Made by a program: the position numbers and the translations under genes
NCBI RefSeq assembly: GCF_003003355.1
Contig: NZ_PVTQ01000001.1
Coordinates: 124,001 to 188,000, forward strand
Reading direction: 5' to 3'
DNA length: 64,000 bases
Source: Donghicola tyrosinivorans
GTDB taxonomy: Bacteria; Pseudomonadota; Alphaproteobacteria; Rhodobacterales; Rhodobacteraceae
In this document: piece after piece, positions 37,313 to 47,104 of the stretch
Numbering within the stretch: position 1 is the stretch's first letter
Layout: each line of letters starts with the position of its first letter
Notes under the pieces: generated by a model
Told to the model about the DNA's origin: nothing
What the model saw: only the letters and a program-made list of their open reading frames with translations
Database searches by the model: none

Positions 37313-38968
37313 ATGCTTCGCACGCTTGATATTCGTGATGTCCTGCTGATTGACCACCTGCGCCTTGATTTCCAATCAGGGCTGAACGTGCTGACCGGTG
37401 AGACTGGCGCAGGCAAATCGATCCTGCTTGATAGCCTTGGCTTTGTTCTTGGCTGGCGTGGACGGGCGGAGCTGGTCCGCAGCGGGGCAGAGCAGGGCGA
37501 GGTGATCGCGGAATTCGATCTGCCCGCAGACCATCCCGCCATCGCCATTCTGCAAGAGGCGGGCCTGCCCGTCGGGGACGAACTGCTGCTGCGCCGTGTG
37601 AACACCGCGGACGGCCGCAAAACCGCGTGGGTCAATGATCGGCGCGTGTCGGGCACCGTGCTGCGGGATCTGTCGGAAACGCTGGTGGAACTGCACGGAC
37701 AGCACGATGATCGCGGTCTTCTGAACCCGCGCGGCCACCGCCAGCTTTTGGACGAATTCGCAGGTCACGGGTCAGCGCTGTCCGATCTACGCGTCCTTTG
37801 GCAGGCCCGCTCCAAGGCCGCAAAAGCACTGGCTCAGGCCGAGACCCAATTCGCCGCTATGCGCAGCGAAGAGGACTTCCTACGTCACGCCGTAGCCGAA
37901 CTCGACAAGCTGGACCCCCAACCCGGTGAAGACGCCGAACTGGACGCCACCCGCCGACGGATGCAAGGCGCCGAGAAGATCCGCGACGATCTGGCCCGGG
38001 CTTTCGGCATTCTGGGGATGGATGGTGCCGAAGGCGCCATGAGTGACGGCATGCGCTGGCTGGACGGCATCGCGGGCGATGCCGATGGCCAACTGGATGA
38101 AGCAATCGCCGCTCTAGGCCGTGCTGTGACCGAACTGGGCGAAGCCACCCACGCCGTTGAGCGTGTGCTTGATAATCTGGACTTCAATCCCTCAGAGCTT
38201 GAGGCCATTGAAGAGCGCCTCTTCGCCATCCGTGGCCTTGCCCGCAAGCACGGGGTCACCCCGGACGATCTGGGCAATTTCGCAGAAGAGATGCGCACAC
38301 GCCTTGGCACGCTGGACGCCGGCGAAGGCGACATCGCCCGCTTGCGCAAAGAGTTGAAGGATGCGGACGCCGCCTTCACAGCCGCTGCAAACGCCCTGTC
38401 GGACGCCCGCAAAGACGCCGCCCTGCGGCTTGATCAGGCGGTGATGGGCGAACTTGCCCCGCTGAAGATGGAGCGCGCTGTTTTCACCACGGCCTTGGAG
38501 GCGGCCGAACCCGGCCCCGAAGGCATCGACAACGTCTCGTTCACGGTTGCCACAAACCCCGGCGCACCCTCCGGCCCCTTGGCCAAGATTGCCTCAGGCG
38601 GTGAACTCTCGCGCTTCCTGTTGGCACTAAAGGTGTGCCTGTCGCGGGAAACCACGGGCGTCACGATGATCTTCGACGAGATCGACCGCGGCGTCGGTGG
38701 TGCAACCGCCGATGCAGTCGGTCGCCGTTTAGCGCGTCTGGCCAGCGATGGTCAGGTGCTGGTCGTTACGCACTCGCCACAAGTGGCTGCCCTCGGTGCC
38801 CACCATTGGCATGTGCAGAAATCGGTGAATGATCAGGGTCAAACCCTGTCCAAGGTCATGCCTCTGGGCACCTCGGAGCGCATTGATGAGATCGCCCGTA
38901 TGATCTCCGGCGACACAATCACCGATGCTGCCCGTGACGCAGCCCGTGCGCTTTTGAGCGCCCAATAA
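37313..38968 (+). CDS. recN: DNA repair protein RecN
   Basis: SMC-like ATPase for double-strand break repair. The 551-residue protein has the Walker A motif GETGAGKSILLDSLGFVLG near residue 29, a coiled-coil middle of roughly residues 155-365 with the RecN-type LVELHGQHDDRGLL before it, the signature KIASGGELSRFLLALK, and the Walker B segment MIFDEIDRGVGGATADAVGR, followed by the switch His in LVVTHSPQVAALGAHHW. Its promoter probably lies upstream of bamD or in the 30-base gap. No LexA-like box was recognised in the short gap. Confidence 0.96.
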   Translation: MLRTLDIRDVLLIDHLRLDFQSGLNVLTGETGAGKSILLDSLGFVLGWRGRAELVRSGAEQGEVIAEFDLPADHPAIAILQEAGLPVGDELLLRRVNTADGRKTAWVNDRRVSGTVLRDLSETLVELHGQHDDRGLLNPRGHRQLLDEFAGHGSALSDLRVLWQARSKAAKALAQAETQFAAMRSEEDFLRHAVAELDKLDPQPGEDAELDATRRRMQGAEKIRDDLARAFGILGMDGAEGAMSDGMRWLDGIAGDADGQLDEAIAALGRAVTELGEATHAVERVLDNLDFNPSELEAIEERLFAIRGLARKHGVTPDDLGNFAEEMRTRLGTLDAGEGDIARLRKELKDADAAFTAAANALSDARKDAALRLDQAVMGELAPLKMERAVFTTALEAAEPGPEGIDNVSFTVATNPGAPSGPLAKIASGGELSRFLLALKVCLSRETTGVTMIFDEIDRGVGGATADAVGRRLARLASDGQVLVVTHSPQVAALGAHHWHVQKSVNDQGQTLSKVMPLGTSERIDEIARMISGDTITDAARDAARALLSAQ

Positions 38969-38971
38969 GGC

Positions 38972-38992
38972 GTCTTCTTGATCCAAATACTC
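38972..38992 (+). repeat. Degenerate copy of the 3'-end repeat core
   Basis: The stretch TCTTCTTGATCCAAATACTC just after the recN stop matches the core of the element seen at 17731, 22246 and 47050 at most positions (ATCTTGG changed, AAATAC kept). No matching GC hairpin follows directly. The match is weaker and could be chance. Confidence 0.4.
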
Positions 38993-39025
38993 ACGGCTCA
39001 GGCCGCGATGCTTGTCAAAAACCAA

Positions 39026-39051
39026 AAGGGGCCGCGCAACCGCAGCCCCTT
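39026..39051 (+). terminator. Terminator after recN
   Basis: An 11-bp imperfect stem (AAGGGGCCGCG at 39026-39036 with CGCAGCCCCTT at 39041-39051, one mismatch), loop CAAC, followed by CCTTATT. It lies between the convergent recN and dehydrogenase genes. Confidence 0.72.
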
Positions 39052-39070
39052 CCTTATTGCATAAATACTC
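39051..39070 (+). repeat. Second degenerate copy of the 3'-end repeat core
   Basis: TCCTTATTGCATAAATACTC, with the GCATAAATAC part equal to copy 2 of the element. It starts at the last base of the recN terminator stem and points the same way as all other copies. Confidence 0.4.
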
Positions 39071-39087
39071 GAAACGCCGCCTGCGCC

Positions 39088-40464
39088 TCACGCGGGGAAA
39101 CGGACGACCTTGCCGGGGTTCAGGATGTTCTGCGGATCAAGCGCCTTTTTGATGTCGCCCATCACGTCCCAACCGCCGCCGTGCTCTGCAGCCATATAGT
39201 CCAGCTTTCCATAGCCGACACCATGCTCGCCGGTCACCGTGCCGCCCAAGGCAAGGGCGCGTTTGACCATGCGGCTGGATAGTGCTTTCGCGGTCTCCAG
39301 TTCCTCGGGCTTTTCCGGATCGATCATCAGGATCGCATGGAAATTCCCGTCCCCCACGTGCCCCAGAATCGGGCCGGGGATGCCGCTTTCGGCAATATCA
39401 GCGCGGGTCTCTTCAACGGCCTGGGACAGTTTCGAGATCGGCACGCAAAGGTCAGTAACAACCGCCCGTGCGCCGGGGCGGCTGGCAAGGATCGCCCAAT
39501 AGGCGTGATGGCGCATGTGCCATAGCGCGGTACGATCTTCGGCGCGGCTGGCCCATTCGAAACCTTTGCCGCCGTGCTCTTTTAGGATTTCACCAAAGGT
39601 TTCTGCCTGCTCGGCCACAGCCGCCTCTGATCCGTGGAACTCGACCAGCAGATGGGGACACTCGGGCAAATCACTGCCGGAATAGGCGTTCACTGCCGCC
39701 GCCGTGGGACCATCAATGAATTCGATCCGCGCCATGGGTAGGCCATATTGGATGGTCTCGATCACCGTATCCACCGCGGCGCCGATGTCATCAAAAGCGC
39801 AGACAGCTGCGCCGCTGCATTCGGGCTGGCCCTGTAGACGCAAGGTTAATTCGGTGATCAATCCTAACGTCCCTTCCGAGCCGACCATGAGGGCCGTCAG
39901 ATCGTAGCCCGCCGCAGATTTCGGCGCACGAGAGCCCGTGTGGATGATCCGCCCGTCGGCCAACACCACCTCTAGCGCCAGAACATTGTCAGCCATGGTG
40001 CCGTATTTCACCGCCGTGGTGCCGCTGGCCCGAGTGGCCGCCATGCCACCGATAGAGGCATTCGCCCCCGGATCGACAGGAAAGAACAGCCCCGTGGCGC
40101 GCAGTTCCTCGTTCAGAACCTCGCGGGTGATGCCGGGTTGGACGGTCACGGTCATGTCTTCGGGGTGCAGGGCCAGAACCGCCGCCATATTGCGAAAATC
40201 CACGACCAGTCCGCCTTGATGGGCCAGCGCGTGCCCTTCCAGCGACGTGCCTGCGCCCCAGCCAATCACGGGCATTGCGTGTTTGGCGCAGATCTTGACG
40301 ATCTCGCTCAACTCGCCCGCAGAGGTGGGGTAGGCCACCGCATCGGGAAGCGTTAACGGAAAATAGGATTCGCTCTGTCCGTGGCTTTCAAGTTCAAACT
40401 TGGACCAACTGATCCGTTGCCCTAGTAAGGTAGCAAGCTCGTTCAACGCTTCTTGGTATTTCAT
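39088..40464 (-). CDS. FAD-linked D-2-hydroxyacid dehydrogenase (D-lactate dehydrogenase type)
   Basis: A 458-residue flavoprotein with an N-terminal FAD-binding type 4 domain (VAYPTSAGELSEIVKICAKH, VIGWGAGTSLEGHALAHQGG, NASIGGMAATRASGTTAVKY) and the C-terminal oxidase domain with GHVGDGNFHAILMI and GTVTGEHGVGYGK, where the histidines bind metal or substrate. This is the cytochrome-coupled D-lactate dehydrogenase/glycolate oxidase GlcD group. The substrate is not fixed by sequence; D-lactate is the best guess because no glcE or glcF neighbour is present. It is convergent with recN and divergent from the chloride channel gene. Confidence 0.9.
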   Translation of the reverse strand: MKYQEALNELATLLGQRISWSKFELESHGQSESYFPLTLPDAVAYPTSAGELSEIVKICAKHAMPVIGWGAGTSLEGHALAHQGGLVVDFRNMAAVLALHPEDMTVTVQPGITREVLNEELRATGLFFPVDPGANASIGGMAATRASGTTAVKYGTMADNVLALEVVLADGRIIHTGSRAPKSAAGYDLTALMVGSEGTLGLITELTLRLQGQPECSGAAVCAFDDIGAAVDTVIETIQYGLPMARIEFIDGPTAAAVNAYSGSDLPECPHLLVEFHGSEAAVAEQAETFGEILKEHGGKGFEWASRAEDRTALWHMRHHAYWAILASRPGARAVVTDLCVPISKLSQAVEETRADIAESGIPGPILGHVGDGNFHAILMIDPEKPEELETAKALSSRMVKRALALGGTVTGEHGVGYGKLDYMAAEHGGGWDVMGDIKKALDPQNILNPGKVVRFPA

Positions 40465-40505
40465 AGACCGCCTCGTTTAACATCCGGCGCAGACTAGAAA
40501 GCAAT

Positions 40506-42221
40506 TTGGGCAGGCAAAAGGCGAACAGTCCATGGCGAACGAATGTGAAAGACTTTTTTAAGGAATCTGCAGGGCTGCAAGTTGTCCAGCTTAAGGCAGC
40601 TTGGCACCGGTTGGTAGAAGAAGGTCCGGGGCAGGCCCAGTTCTGGCTGATCGCGCTGTTTGTCGGTGTGCTGTCGGGGCTGGCGACCGTTGGTTTTCGC
40701 TTTGGCATCCAGTACTTGCAAGAGGCGCTATACGGGACCGACGATGTCTCGCATTTGCACAGTTTTCTGGGCGAATTGCCTTGGATGTGGGTAGTAGGCA
40801 TTCCAACCCTTGGCGGCTTGGTCGTGGGGATCATTCTGCATCGTTTCACGCCGGATGGGCGGGTGCGTTCGGTTGCGGATGTGATCGAGGGCGCCGCCCT
40901 GAACAACGGACGGGTCGAGCGGCGGGCGGGTCTGGCCTCGGCGCTGGCCTCATTGATTACCTTGTCCAGCGGCGGCTCCAGCGGACGTGAGGGGCCGGTC
41001 GTGCACCTTGCGGCGGTGCTGAGTACCTTTATCAGTGCGCGGATTAAGGCGGATGGGATCACGGGCCGCAACCTTATGGGATGTGCTGTGGCAGCCGCCG
41101 TCGCGGCCAGCTTTAACGCCCCCATCGCGGGGGCGCTTTTCGCGATGGAGGTGGTCCTGCGCCACTTTGCCATTCAGGCCTTTGCCCCCATCGCCGTGGC
41201 CAGCGTGGCGGGCAGTGTGATCGCGCGGATGTTCTTTGGCGACGGCAGCGAGTTTTCGCTAGCCTCATCCACCATCCTTGCCTTCTACCAAGAGCTTCCG
41301 GCCTTTTTCATTCTGGGCCTTGTGGCAGCGGTCGTCGGCGTGGTTCTGATGCGCCTGATTTTCTGGGCCGATAACGTGGGCAACCGTGTGCAGGCCAGCA
41401 CCCATCTGCGGCCTTGGATGCGCCCGATGGTGACGGGGGCGATGCTTGGGGTGATCGCCCTATGGTTCCCGCACATCATCGGCGTCGGCTATGAAACCAC
41501 CGCTCGTGCGTTGCACGGCGATCTGTTGCTGCATGAGGCAATCGTTTTTGCGCTGCTCAAGATCATCGCAGTTGCAATCACCATGGCGGGCCGCATGGGG
41601 GGTGGAGTCTTTTCACCTGCGCTGATGACGGGGGCCCTGACCGGCGCTGCCTTCGGGATCATCGCCACGGGGGTTATCCCGAACTTTTCCGGCTCGCCTA
41701 CGCTCTATGCGCTGGCGGGGATGGGGGCAGTCGCGGCTTCGGTCCTTGGCGCGCCGATCTCCACCACTATGATTGTGTTCGAACTGACCGGCGACTGGCA
41801 AACGGGTCTGGCGGTGATGGTTGCAGTTTCAAGCGCGACTGCACTGTCAACGCGACTGGTCGACCGGAGTTTCTTCCTGACCCAGTTGATGCGGCGTGAT
41901 ATCCAACTGGCGGCGGGGCCGCAGGCCTATCTGCTGAAGATGTATTCGGTCATGTCCGTGATGCGCCGTCCCGATCATCCCAGCGCGGCCCCAGAAGAGC
42001 ATCTGAATGAACTGGCCGAAAGCGGCACCTATCTGACCGCAGGTCAGACCCTGCGCGACGCCATGCGCCTGTTCGATCAGTCCGGCGCGGACTATCTGCC
42101 GGTGATCCGCGCCAGCAGCGGCGAGGGCGCGCCAGAAATCTTGGGCGCGTTGTTCCAACTGGACGCCTTGCGCACCTTCAACAAGGCCTTGGCCGAGACC
42201 GCCAGAGAAGAGCATTCCTGA
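40506..42221 (+). CDS. ClC family chloride channel or proton/chloride antiporter
   Basis: A 571-residue membrane protein with about 16-18 helices. The selectivity filter segments are visible: GGSSGREGPVVHLAAVLSTF (with the gating Glu in GREGP), SFNAPIAGALFAMEVVLRHF, and GGVFSPALMTGALTGAAFGI. The C-terminal part (about residues 470-560, with GQTLRDAMRLFDQSGADYLP) is a cytoplasmic CBS-like regulatory domain. A Tyr at the inner gate cannot be placed safely. The start is TTG 40506; the first membrane helix begins near residue 46, so later starts are possible. It may balance charge in acid or osmotic stress. Confidence 0.9.
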   Translation: MGRQKANSPWRTNVKDFFKESAGLQVVQLKAAWHRLVEEGPGQAQFWLIALFVGVLSGLATVGFRFGIQYLQEALYGTDDVSHLHSFLGELPWMWVVGIPTLGGLVVGIILHRFTPDGRVRSVADVIEGAALNNGRVERRAGLASALASLITLSSGGSSGREGPVVHLAAVLSTFISARIKADGITGRNLMGCAVAAAVAASFNAPIAGALFAMEVVLRHFAIQAFAPIAVASVAGSVIARMFFGDGSEFSLASSTILAFYQELPAFFILGLVAAVVGVVLMRLIFWADNVGNRVQASTHLRPWMRPMVTGAMLGVIALWFPHIIGVGYETTARALHGDLLLHEAIVFALLKIIAVAITMAGRMGGGVFSPALMTGALTGAAFGIIATGVIPNFSGSPTLYALAGMGAVAASVLGAPISTTMIVFELTGDWQTGLAVMVAVSSATALSTRLVDRSFFLTQLMRRDIQLAAGPQAYLLKMYSVMSVMRRPDHPSAAPEEHLNELAESGTYLTAGQTLRDAMRLFDQSGADYLPVIRASSGEGAPEILGALFQLDALRTFNKALAETAREEHS

Positions 42222-42252
42222 TCCGCTGGCGCTGGCAACTACACAAAGAAAA

Positions 42253-42279
42253 ACACGCGCTCTGTGGCAGAGCGCGTGT
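42253..42279. terminator. Terminator after the ClC gene
   Basis: A perfect 12-bp inverted repeat, ACACGCGCTCTG at 42253-42264 and complement at 42268-42279, loop TGG, with an A-rich left side and ATTCAT on the right. It sits between convergent genes, so it may serve both strands. Confidence 0.8.
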
Positions 42280-42308
42280 GATTCATAATCCTTAGCGTGC
42301 TGCGGAAA

Positions 42309-42653
42309 TTACAGCTGCTCCACGGCGACTTGACCGCTGGTGTGGAAGGCCAGATAGCCTTTGATCTTTTCCAGACCGGGCTTGGGGTCCTCATAGGACC
42401 AGCCTGCGTTCTTGATCGTCGTGCTTTTGGTCACGATGTTGTAGTACTGCGCATCGCCCTTGAAGGGGCAGCTGGTACGCTGGTCCGAGACGTCCAGAAA
42501 CGCCATCGCGATATCTTCACGCGGAAAATAGATGACGGGCGTGTGATCGCCTTCGACCAGTTCCAGCGTATTCTGGCTTTCGCCCAGTACGGCCCCACCA
42601 GCACGCACAACATATGTCCCCGCATTCGCGTGGACCTTGATTTGTTCCGACAT
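42309..42653 (-). CDS. DUF427 family protein
   Basis: A 114-residue single-domain protein. It matches the DUF427 pattern: ANAGTYVVRAGGAVLGES near the start, VIYFPREDIAMAFL, the typical TSCPFKGDAQYYNI, and AGWSYEDPKPGLEKIKGYLA with FH near the end. No signal peptide or membrane segment; likely cytosolic. The biochemical function of the family is not established. It is 52 bases from the aminopeptidase gene on the same strand and may share its transcript. Confidence 0.88.
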   Translation of the reverse strand: MSEQIKVHANAGTYVVRAGGAVLGESQNTLELVEGDHTPVIYFPREDIAMAFLDVSDQRTSCPFKGDAQYYNIVTKSTTIKNAGWSYEDPKPGLEKIKGYLAFHTSGQVAVEQL

Positions 42654-42705
42654 GTACAGTCCCCCTGTATCTATTCCTCTGCCACGGCGGGATGACGATT
42701 TTATG

Positions 42706-44508
42706 TCAGCCTTCGTTGAGCGGCGAGGTCATGTTCAATAACCACGTTTTTGCCTTTTCTGACAGTCTTGACAGGAGTTTGTCACAACATGTCGCATGGT
42801 AGCTGTCCAGCCACGCACGCTCGGCACGGGTTAGCAGTTTCGTATCGATCAAACGGCGGTCGATCGGAACCCAAGTGAGTGTTTCGAAGCTCAGCATCTG
42901 GCGGTGCGTATCCCCCCCTTCGGGGCAGTCCGCTGGCTGGACGACGATCAGGTTCTCGATGCGGATACCATAGTCGCCTTCTTTGTAATAGCCCGGTTCG
43001 TTCGACAGGATCATGCCCGGCTGCAAAGGCAGCATCGAGACCCGCGAAATCCGCTGCGGCCCCTCATGTACGCTGAGGAACACGCCGACCCCGTGGCCAG
43101 TGCCGTGGTCATAGTCCAGACCAGCCTGCCATAGGGCATTGCGGGCCAGCACATCCAGATCACGCCCTGCGATGCCCTTGGGGAAGCGTGCAAGGCTGAT
43201 GGCGATCATCCCTTGCAGCACGCGGGTAAAGCGATCCTTGTGCTCATCGGTGATGGTGCCCACGGGCATGGTGCGGGTGATGTCGGTGGTGCCGTCCTCA
43301 TACTGACCGCCACTGTCGACCAGCAGCAGCTCACCGTCACAGATCGGGCGGTTGCTTTCCTCGGTCACGCGATAGTGGTTGATCGCGCCGTTCGGACCGG
43401 TGCTAGAGATCGTGTCAAAGCTGATATCTTTCAACTGGTTGGTCGCGGTGCGGAAGCCTTCCAGCTTTTGCGCCACGTCGATCTCGGTCAGAGTGCCGGG
43501 GGCCTGATCATCCAGCCAGCATAGGAATTCGACCATCGCCGCCCCGTCGCGCAGATGCGCTTCGCGTGTGGCGGCAATCTCGGCCTCGGTCTTGCAGGCT
43601 TTGGGTAGAACGCAAGGATCATCGCCCCATTGGGTCGCGACCTCAAAGCTGTCCAGCACCTGTTTGACCAGCACGGGCACGCTGCCCTTGTCCAGCCGGA
43701 CGGGACCAGTCAGTTGCCCCAGCGCGGCTTCAAACGCCTCAAGTGGCGCGACCGAGATGTCGGGGTCCGGTCCCAGCGCCTCGAACTTGGAAGGGTCCGA
43801 GAATAGCGCCACGCGGCCATCATCAAAGACAATCGCAAAGGCCTGCACGATGGGGTTATGGGCCACATCCGCGCCACGAATGTTCAGCATCCAGCAGATG
43901 CTGTCGGGCAGGGTCAGCACACAGGCCGCTTGGCCCGCTTTGCGCAGCACATCCGCCACCATCTGACGCTTTTCGCCGGATGTGAGGCCAGCAATCTCGA
44001 CCGGAAAGGCGGTGGCAGGCTCGGCAGGGCGGGCAGGGCGGCCCTGCCAGATGCGATCTACCAGATTGGCCACGGGTTTCAGGCCGATATCGCTGCCAGC
44101 AAGCGCCTGTTCCATCGCCTCAATTTCGCGCGGGGTGTGCAGCCACGGATCATAGCCCACCAGACCGCCATCAAGATTTTCCAGCAGCCATTCGCTAGCG
44201 GATACGTCAGGCCACGGCACCGGCGTATAAGCATCCGCCACCTGCGATTTGACCTGAACGCGGTAGCGCCCGTCGATGAAAACACCGGCCTTGTCCGCCA
44301 GCACCAGCGCAAATCCGGCCGAGCCGGTAAAGCCCGTCAGCCACGACAGCCGCTCATCACACGGGGCCACATATTCCCCTTGATGGGCATCGGCCCGCGG
44401 CACGAAAAAGCCCGCCAGTCCTTCAGTGCGCAATTCATCACGCAGAGCCGCCAGTCGCGGCGGACCCTGTTCGGGGCGTGCAGTCACGCCATAGGTCTGA
44501 AAACTCAT
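42706..44508 (-). CDS. pepP: Xaa-Pro aminopeptidase (M24B, long three-domain form)
   Basis: Removes an N-terminal residue next to proline. At 600 residues it is the long form with two creatinase-like N-terminal domains (about residues 15-160 and 165-310) and a C-terminal metallopeptidase. Metal ligands are expected in [20 protein letters not shown] (two Asp), [16 protein letters not shown] (His) and [19 protein letters not shown] (two Glu), all present. A short C-terminal extension (MTSPLNEG) ends it. It begins within the last bases of cobT (the ATG at 44508 overlaps the cobT stop by four bases), so the two are cotranscribed. Confidence 0.93.
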   Translation of the reverse strand: MSFQTYGVTARPEQGPPRLAALRDELRTEGLAGFFVPRADAHQGEYVAPCDERLSWLTGFTGSAGFALVLADKAGVFIDGRYRVQVKSQVADAYTPVPWPDVSASEWLLENLDGGLVGYDPWLHTPREIEAMEQALAGSDIGLKPVANLVDRIWQGRPARPAEPATAFPVEIAGLTSGEKRQMVADVLRKAGQAACVLTLPDSICWMLNIRGADVAHNPIVQAFAIVFDDGRVALFSDPSKFEALGPDPDISVAPLEAFEAALGQLTGPVRLDKGSVPVLVKQVLDSFEVATQWGDDPCVLPKACKTEAEIAATREAHLRDGAAMVEFLCWLDDQAPGTLTEIDVAQKLEGFRTATNQLKDISFDTISSTGPNGAINHYRVTEESNRPICDGELLLVDSGGQYEDGTTDITRTMPVGTITDEHKDRFTRVLQGMIAISLARFPKGIAGRDLDVLARNALWQAGLDYDHGTGHGVGVFLSVHEGPQRISRVSMLPLQPGMILSNEPGYYKEGDYGIRIENLIVVQPADCPEGGDTHRQMLSFETLTWVPIDRRLIDTKLLTRAERAWLDSYHATCCDKLLSRLSEKAKTWLLNMTSPLNEG

Positions 44509-46397
44509 CCAGCTCTCCGGATACTAGATTTGATCCCCATCACGCGGGCACGGGCGCGGGGGTCACTGTCAAAGAGGCTTGCCAGTTGTTCGGTCATGGC
44601 ACCGGCCAGCTGTTCCACGTCGGTGATGGTCACGGCACGCTCATAATAGCGGGTCACATCGTGGCCGATGCCGATCGCCAGCAGTTCCACCAGCTTGCGC
44701 TTTTCGACCATGGCGATCACGTCGCGTAGGTGCTTTTCAAGGAAGTTGGCAGGGTTCACCGACAGGCTGCTGTCATCCACCGGCGCCCCGTCCGAGATCA
44801 CCATCAGGATTTTCCGCGCTTCGGGGCGGTTCATCATTCGGCGGTGCGCCCATTCCAGCGCCTCACCGTCGATGTTCTCTTTCAGAAGACCCTCTTTCAT
44901 CATCAGACCAAGGTTCGGACGCGCACGGCGCCACGGCGCATCGGCCTGCTTGTAGATGATGTGGCGCAAATCATTCAGACGACCGGGCTGCATAGGACGG
45001 CCCTGCTGTAGCCATTTCTCACGGCTCTGGCCGCCTTTCCACGCGCGGGTGGTAAAGCCCAGAATCTCGACCTTCACGTTGCAACGCTCCAGCGTGCGGG
45101 CCAGAACATCGGCGCAGATCGCCGCGATGCTGATCGGACGGCCCCGCATAGAGCCCGAGTTGTCCAGCAGCAGCGTCACCACCGTGTCGCGGAATTCGGT
45201 GTCCTTCTCGACCTTGAACGAAAGAGGAGTGGTGGGGTTCGCCACCACACGGGCCAGACGGCCTGCGTCCAGAATGCCCTCTTCCAGATCAAAGTCCCAG
45301 CTGCGGTTCTGTTGCGCCTGCAAACGGCGCTGCAGCTTGTTCGCCAGACGGCTGACCGCGCCTTTCAGGGGTTCCAGTTGCTGGTCCAGATAGGCACGCA
45401 GACGTTCCAGTTCCGCCGGATCGGCCAGATCCTCGGCGCGGATTTCCTCGTCGAACTGGGTGTCGAAAACCTTGTAATCCGGATCGGCCTCGGAGGCGGG
45501 GGCAGGGGGCGGCGGCTCCATGGGCGCGTCGCCCTCGGGCAGCTCGGCCTCGTCGTCCATTTCCTGATCGGCCATGTCATCCTGACTGATCTGGGCCTGC
45601 GCCTGATCCATCTGCTGATCTTGGGCCTGATCGGGCTGCGCCTCGGCGTCTTGGGATTCGTCGTCATCCCCCTGTGCATCGGGGTTTTCCGCGTCCTCCT
45701 GTTCTTCCTCTTCCTGCGCGCTCTCTTCGTCGGACTGGTCATCCATCTCGTCGGGGTCATCCCCCAACTGATCGCCATATCCCAGTTCCGAGATCAACCG
45801 CCGCGCCAGACGGGCAAAGTTCGCCTGATCGTCCAGAACCTCATCCACATCGCCCAGAGCCTTTGCGCCCTGTCCCTCAAGGAACCCGCGCCACAGTTCC
45901 AGCGCATTGGCCGCTGCAGGAGGCATCTTGCGGCCCGTGGCAAGCTCGCGCACCAGATAGCCAGCCGCCGCCGCCAACGGAATATCCTTGGCCTCGGTCA
46001 CCTGATCATAGCCGCGCACTTTGGCATCATGGGCAATCTTCGCATCGATGTTGCCAGCGGTGCCGGGCATATCCCGCGCACCCATCGCCTCGCAGCGGGC
46101 ATTCTCCATCGCTTCATACAGATCACGCGCCATCTGGCCCTGCGGCACATAGCGGGCAAAGGTCTCGGCATTGTGATAGCGCCGCTTCATCGCCAGCGCG
46201 TCGGCCGTCCCCCGCGCCAACAGCACCTCATCACGGGTCATCCTGCGCGAGATTTGCGGCAGCCGCATGGAATCGCCGGACATGCCCGCCGGATCGACCG
46301 AGAAGCTGACATTCAGCTCGGCATCATCCGCCAGAACACGGGTCGCCTCGGCCAGTGCCTTTTTGAAGGGATCAGCCGGATTATCGGACTTTTTCAT
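44505..46397 (-). CDS. cobT: Cobaltochelatase subunit CobT
   Basis: One of three subunits of the aerobic, ATP-dependent cobaltochelatase that inserts cobalt into hydrogenobyrinate a,c-diamide. The 630-residue protein has an N-terminal CobT domain ([20 protein letters not shown]), a long acidic linker at about residues 213-300 ([20 protein letters not shown] and Gln/Asp-rich repeats), and a C-terminal von Willebrand A domain with the metal-dependent adhesion motif [15 protein letters not shown] and [13 protein letters not shown]. It lies 708 bases downstream of cobS on the same strand, with one hypothetical gene between. CobN is not in the window. Confidence 0.96.
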   Translation of the reverse strand: MKKSDNPADPFKKALAEATRVLADDAELNVSFSVDPAGMSGDSMRLPQISRRMTRDEVLLARGTADALAMKRRYHNAETFARYVPQGQMARDLYEAMENARCEAMGARDMPGTAGNIDAKIAHDAKVRGYDQVTEAKDIPLAAAAGYLVRELATGRKMPPAAANALELWRGFLEGQGAKALGDVDEVLDDQANFARLARRLISELGYGDQLGDDPDEMDDQSDEESAQEEEEQEDAENPDAQGDDDESQDAEAQPDQAQDQQMDQAQAQISQDDMADQEMDDEAELPEGDAPMEPPPPAPASEADPDYKVFDTQFDEEIRAEDLADPAELERLRAYLDQQLEPLKGAVSRLANKLQRRLQAQQNRSWDFDLEEGILDAGRLARVVANPTTPLSFKVEKDTEFRDTVVTLLLDNSGSMRGRPISIAAICADVLARTLERCNVKVEILGFTTRAWKGGQSREKWLQQGRPMQPGRLNDLRHIIYKQADAPWRRARPNLGLMMKEGLLKENIDGEALEWAHRRMMNRPEARKILMVISDGAPVDDSSLSVNPANFLEKHLRDVIAMVEKRKLVELLAIGIGHDVTRYYERAVTITDVEQLAGAMTEQLASLFDSDPRARARVMGIKSSIRRAG

Positions 46398-46481
46398 GGG
46401 GCCTGCCTGCGGTTAAACGAGTATTCCTCGCAACCTAGTCTTCCTGAGGCGGCTTGACCATAGGCCAAGACCCATCCCCCT

Positions 46482-46892
46482 TCATGAAAGCAGCACCTTC
46501 TCGCATTCCAATATGCGCCGCTCCAATTGAACGCGGGCACGGTCCACGCGGCCACTATCGACGGAATACTGCATCTCGCCCAAAAGATGGGTTACCTCGG
46601 ACCAGCCCCCGGCCCGCCAGAGCTTTGGCATCTTCTGGGGCACTCCTTCATCCAGCGCCGCCGGCAAGGTCGCATCCAGCAGCATCTGGAAATCGGCCCG
46701 CTGGTCGCGCAACGCATCCACGTCCCGCGCGGTGGCATTGGAGTGATCCAGGGCCAGCGCCTCAAGGCGTCCGACACAGGTGGCAAAGAGCTCTGCCCGC
46801 TGATGCGGCCAAAGCGGAAGGCTATGGGCGGCTGTACCGAGAAACATCACGAACGCCGCACCCTTGAGAGAACTTCTGGCTATCCGTTTCAT
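46482..46892 (-). CDS. Small exported protein of unknown function
   Basis: A 136-residue protein with a basic N-terminus and a hydrophobic core (MKRIARSSLKGAAFVMFLGT) that looks like a signal peptide ending near residue 24 (AAHS). The mature part is helical and has two cysteines (LFATCVGRLEALAL and RILECEKVLL) that could pair. I do not recognise the family. It stands between cobS and cobT on the same strand, but a terminator behind cobS and its own leader separate it from cobS. Confidence 0.72.
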   Translation of the reverse strand: MKRIARSSLKGAAFVMFLGTAAHSLPLWPHQRAELFATCVGRLEALALDHSNATARDVDALRDQRADFQMLLDATLPAALDEGVPQKMPKLWRAGGWSEVTHLLGEMQYSVDSGRVDRARVQLERRILECEKVLLS

Positions 46893-47015
46893 ACCTCAAG
46901 CGTAGAACCGCCAATCCCCGTCGGTCAATTCACCTATTACATACCCCTGTTACAAAAAGGTGTATCGCGCCCCGTCAAACGGCGAATCGTGCCTCGCCAA
47001 TCGGGCTATCCCCAA

Positions 47016-47043
47016 TAGAAAAAGGCGTCCCAAGCAGGACGCC
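47016..47043 (-). terminator. Rho-independent terminator of cobS
   Basis: A 7-bp stem (GGCGTCC at 47024-47030 and GGACGCC at 47037-47043), loop CAAGCA. On the minus strand it is followed by TTTTTCTATT. It lies downstream of cobS, beyond the repeat element at 47050. Confidence 0.82.
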
Positions 47044-47049
47044 CTTTCT

Positions 47050-47100
47050 TTCATCTTGGCAAAAATACCTCCGCCGGAGGCCGTCGCGCGCCAGCGCGAC
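47050..47100 (+). repeat. 3'-end repeat element, copy 3 (core plus two hairpins)
   Basis: Core TTCATCTTGGCAAAAATACC (continuing TC) at 47050-47071, identical to copy 1. It is followed by hairpin CCTCC-GCC-GGAGG (47068-47080, overlapping the core end) and hairpin GTCGCGC-GCCA-GCGCGAC (47083-47100). It ends four bases from the cobS stop codon. Unlike the other copies, the genes on both sides run on the opposite strand. Confidence 0.87.
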
Positions 47101-47104
47101 CCGC

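Noticed and set aside
45312-46457. A 381-codon frame antisense to cobT
   Set aside because: Shadow of cobT's biased codons; no recognisable protein.
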